Below, piece after piece: positions 6,443 to 7,999 of a DNA stretch of 7,999 nt; the stretch's first letter is position 1; each line of letters starts with the position of its first letter. Location: positions 1 through 7,999 of the forward strand of contig JBBDHV010000004.1 in NCBI GenBank assembly GCA_040880725.1, given 5' to 3'. The notes under the pieces were generated by a model. The model had not been told where the DNA came from. It saw nothing but the letters and a program-made list of their open reading frames with translations, and did no database searches. The DNA comes from DATHWB01 sp040880725. GTDB lineage: Bacteria > Actinomycetota > Acidimicrobiia > Spongiisociales > ZC4RG35. The translations under genes were made by a program, and so were the position numbers.

Positions 6443-6922
6443 CTACGCGGGGTCCCGGCGCGGGCTGGGCGTGATCGCGCCGAGTTCCTCGGCGAGGCCC
6501 ACGAGAACACCTTCTGGACCACGGATGTAGCAGAGGCGATAGGAATCCTGGTACTGCACCACATCGCCGACGAGCGTCGCACCCCGCGCACGGAGCCGAG
6601 TGAGCGTTTCGTCGATGTCGCTCACAGTGAACATCGCGCGCAGGTAGCCGAGGCTGTTCACGGCGGTGGTTCGATGGTCGGAAACGACAGGCGGAGCAAC
6701 AAATCGGGATAGCTCCAGGCGACTGTGCCCGTCGGGGGTGACCATCATCGCAATCTCGACCTGCTGGTCATCCAGTCCGGTGACGCGCCCGGCCCACTCT
6801 CCTCCCACCATCGCCCGACCTTCGAGCTTCAGCCCGAGCTCGGAGAAGAAGGCGATGGCGTCATCGAGCGATTCCACCACGATGCCCACGTTGTCCATCC
6901 TGAGCAGCTGACTCTTGGTCAT
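6443..6922 (-). CDS. VOC superfamily (glyoxalase/bleomycin-resistance fold) protein
   Basis: This 159-residue protein has two beta-alpha-beta-beta-beta modules: residues 9-74 (MDNVGIVVESLDDAIAFF to RLELSRF) and 91-147 (LGYLRAMFTVSDIDETL to LVGLAEEL). Members include glyoxalase I, extradiol dioxygenases and drug-binding resistance proteins. The four usual metal-ligand positions read N11, E70, R95 and G142 by my alignment, so only one can bind metal; this suggests a binding protein or a metal-independent role rather than a glyoxalase. The start is fixed by GGAGG (6933-6929) 6 nt before ATG 6922; an in-frame ATG at 6952 lies upstream of that ribosome site. It sits 72 bp after tetR and 31 bp before the nitroreductase gene on the same strand, consistent with co-transcription. 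Confidence 0.88.
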   Translation of the reverse strand: MTKSQLLRMDNVGIVVESLDDAIAFFSELGLKLEGRAMVGGEWAGRVTGLDDQQVEIAMMVTPDGHSRLELSRFVAPPVVSDHRTTAVNSLGYLRAMFTVSDIDETLTRLRARGATLVGDVVQYQDSYRLCYIRGPEGVLVGLAEELGAITPSPRRDPA

Positions 6923-6928
6923 GGGGAA

Positions 6929-6933
6929 CCTCC
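6929..6933 (-). promoter_or_regulatory. Ribosome binding site of the VOC gene
   Basis: GGAGG on the minus strand, 6 nt before ATG 6922. It rules against the earlier in-frame ATG at 6952. Confidence 0.75.
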
Positions 6934-6936
6934 AAT

Positions 6937-6954
6937 GGTTGCGAGTGATCAACC
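6937..6954. repeat. Short inverted repeat in the tetR-VOC gap
   Basis: GGTTG (6937-6941) and CAACC (6950-6954) form a 5-bp inverted repeat with an 8-nt spacer, just upstream of the VOC ribosome site. It could be part of an operator or a weak RNA hairpin. Arms this short can arise by chance; nothing else is visible in the 72-bp gap. Confidence 0.25.
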
Positions 6955-6994
6955 GTCCGAGTGTGCCTGATGTGGCGGCGTTCGTCCCACAGCC

Positions 6995-7564
6995 TCATCG
7001 ATCCCCGCTTCGGGTCAGACCGTCGAGATAGATGTCGAGCTGTCGATGGGCGGTCGCTCGTTCTTCGGCTGGGTCGAGTCCGATTGCGAGCGGTCGGCAG
7101 AATCGGACCGTGACGAGCGCGATGTCGGTGGCGCTGATGTCGGCGGCGATCGCGTCGTCGCGCGACGCACCGTCGGCGAGTCGGTCGAGGACCTTCTGTG
7201 CGGCTTCGCGCTGCTCGGGCCAGTCGACGTCGTGGAGCAGGGGATGCACGATGTTGACTGCCCCGAGCCCGATGTCGATCGCTTCGTGGAGGTAGCGTCG
7301 CAGCGCTGCGCCGCCGTCGGCCTCATCGAGGGCGGCTTCGCCTGCGGCGATCGTCCGAGCGAGGACATCGACGGCGACACCGCGGAGAAGGTCCTGTTGG
7401 TCGGGGAAGTGGCGATACAGGGTGGCTATCCCGACTGCGGCAGCTCGTGCCACGGCGTCGCGGGACGGAGCGCTGCCGGTCTCGAGGATCAGTTCGATCG
7501 CGGCGTCGAGGAGCCGTCGCCGGTTCCGGCGGGCATCGGATCGCATCGAATGGTCTTCGTCCAT
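6995..7564 (-). CDS. TetR-family transcriptional regulator
   Basis: This 189-residue protein has an N-terminal DNA-binding domain: helix 1 at about 12-30 (RRNRRRLLDAAIELILETG) and helix-turn-helix at about 34-53, ending in the hallmark ATLYRHFPDQQDLL. The rest is an all-helical ligand/dimer domain with no recognisable specificity. TetR proteins usually repress neighbouring genes until a small ligand binds. The ATG at 7564 has a strong ribosome site, AAGGAGGAG (7579-7571), 6 nt upstream; Met7 (7546) is a weaker alternative. The frame stays open to 7978 but that part is antisense to arr. The gene is divergent from arr across 39 bp and followed by the VOC and nitroreductase genes, which makes arr, its own operon, or both the likely targets. 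Confidence 0.93.
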   Translation of the reverse strand: MDEDHSMRSDARRNRRRLLDAAIELILETGSAPSRDAVARAAAVGIATLYRHFPDQQDLLRGVAVDVLARTIAAGEAALDEADGGAALRRYLHEAIDIGLGAVNIVHPLLHDVDWPEQREAAQKVLDRLADGASRDDAIAADISATDIALVTVRFCRPLAIGLDPAEERATAHRQLDIYLDGLTRSGDR

Positions 7565-7570
7565 CACGCA

Positions 7571-7579
7571 CTCCTCCTT
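7571..7579 (-). promoter_or_regulatory. Ribosome binding site of the tetR-type gene
   Basis: AAGGAGGAG on the minus strand, 6 nt before ATG 7564. It is the strongest ribosome site in the window and fixes the start against the longer open frame that overlaps arr. Confidence 0.8.
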
Positions 7580-7580
7580 C

Positions 7581-7603
7581 AAGCGGAGTATATTCCTCCA
7601 CTT
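7581..7603. promoter_or_regulatory. Palindromic candidate TetR operator covering both -10 boxes
   Basis: The 23 bp read AAGnGGAGnA...TnCTCCnCTT, with 8 of 10 arm positions symmetric about A7592, ending at the base before the arr ATG. Within it are TATATT (7589-7594, plus strand, 9 nt before the arr ATG) and TATACT (7592-7587, minus strand), the best -10-like boxes of the gap; no clear -35 is seen. A bound TetR dimer would block both promoters. Palindrome and boxes are seen; operator function is inferred from location and TetR family habit. Confidence 0.55.
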
Positions 7604-7999
7604 ATGAGCGAGCATGAAATGCTGGAGAAACTTGGTGAGGAATCGGTCCACGGCGAGTACGTCCCGGTCACGTACGACAGCTGCGATCACATCACCGGAC
7701 CCTTCTACCACGGCACGAAGTCGGCCTTCGAACGAGGAGATCTCGTCGTTCCGGGTCACGCTTCGAACTATCACGACAGTCGGGTGTCGAATCACGTGTA
7801 CTTCGCAGCGCTGCTCGAACCTGCCATCTGGGGAGCCGAGCTTGCGATCGCACTCTCCGGATCCAACGAGCCGGGGTTCGTCTACGTCGTTGAGCCGACC
7901 GGTCCCTTCGAGGACGACCCCAACGTCACCAACAAGCGATTCCCGGGCAACGTCACACAGTCCTACCGGACCCGCCATGCCCTGCGTGTCCTCGGCGAG
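7604..7999 (+). CDS. arr: NAD+-rifampin ADP-ribosyltransferase, 3' end beyond the window
   Basis: The first 132 codons are visible, open to the right edge. Arr enzymes inactivate rifamycins in the cytoplasm by ADP-ribosylating the ansa-chain hydroxyl using NAD+. Recognisable family blocks are FYHGTK (34-39), SNHVYFAALLEPAIWGAEL (62-80), VYVVEPTGPFEDDPNV (93-108), KRFPGN (111-116) and SYRTRHALRVLGE (120-132). Candidate catalytic residues are H36, Y66 and an Asp of EDDPN (D104 or D105), matching H19, Y49 and D84 of the M. smegmatis enzyme; the His-Tyr spacing of 30 is identical. The N-terminus is about 17 residues longer than that enzyme if ATG 7604 is used; ATG 7619 (Met6) is an alternative. 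Neither start has a good ribosome site, and TATATT ends 9 nt before 7604, so a very short leader is likely. It is divergent from a tetR-type gene. Confidence 0.92.
   Translation, partial: MSEHEMLEKLGEESVHGEYVPVTYDSCDHITGPFYHGTKSAFERGDLVVPGHASNYHDSRVSNHVYFAALLEPAIWGAELAIALSGSNEPGFVYVVEPTGPFEDDPNVTNKRFPGNVTQSYRTRHALRVLGE

Noticed and set aside
6412..6591. N-terminal extension of the nitroreductase to an ATG at 6591
   Set aside because: It overlaps the VOC coding region and has no homology-like features, while ATG 6411 has a good AGGAG site.
7565..7978. N-terminal extension of the TetR protein to 7978
   Set aside because: It is antisense to arr; the TetR DNA-binding domain starts normally at ATG 7564 behind a strong ribosome site.

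Overview
The window looks like a chromosomal segment of a high-G+C actinobacterium. The support is G/C-ending codon use in every gene, an actinobacterial style of translation starts (GTG starts, no Shine-Dalgarno where a TAnnnT box sits right before the start), and the gene families present. An Acidimicrobiia-type lineage is plausible but is inference only. Coding density is very high. Eight protein genes are supported, one of them cut by the right edge. No RNA gene, insertion sequence or CRISPR array was seen.

Layout. Positions 1-171 hold no supported gene, but carry two copies of a roughly 55-bp G/C-rich hairpin repeat. The second copy overlaps the stop codon of the first gene and probably ends its transcript. 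Positions 172-4400 are a minus-strand operon, read right to left: an inositol-monophosphatase-family phosphatase (4400-3636), a YtcJ-like amidohydrolase (3639-2146, overlapping the phosphatase by GTGA), and an M3-family oligopeptidase (2118-172). From a 42-bp divergent promoter gap at 4401-4442, lnt (apolipoprotein N-acyltransferase, 4443-5909) runs on the plus strand. It meets a second minus-strand group tail to tail with a 23-bp overlap.

The second minus-strand group is a TetR-type regulator (7564-6995), a VOC/glyoxalase-fold protein (6922-6443) and a small nitroreductase-fold flavoprotein (6411-5887). Divergent from the tetR gene, across only 39 bp, starts arr, a rifampin ADP-ribosyltransferase homologue (7604 to the right edge). 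Those 39 bp hold an imperfect palindrome that covers the -10 boxes of both directions, so the TetR protein is a good candidate local repressor of arr and of its own operon.

How the genes work together. The left operon looks like housekeeping and salvage hydrolysis (phosphatase, amidohydrolase, peptidase). The right half resembles a small xenobiotic or antibiotic response locus. The most notable single observations are: (1) the Lnt homologue has Ser where the nitrilase-superfamily nucleophile Cys should be; (2) arr and tetR are arranged around a promoter-embedded palindrome; (3) lnt and the phosphatase operon appear to have mirror-image leaderless starts, each TAnnnT-N7-GTG. None of these amounts to a demonstrated new system.
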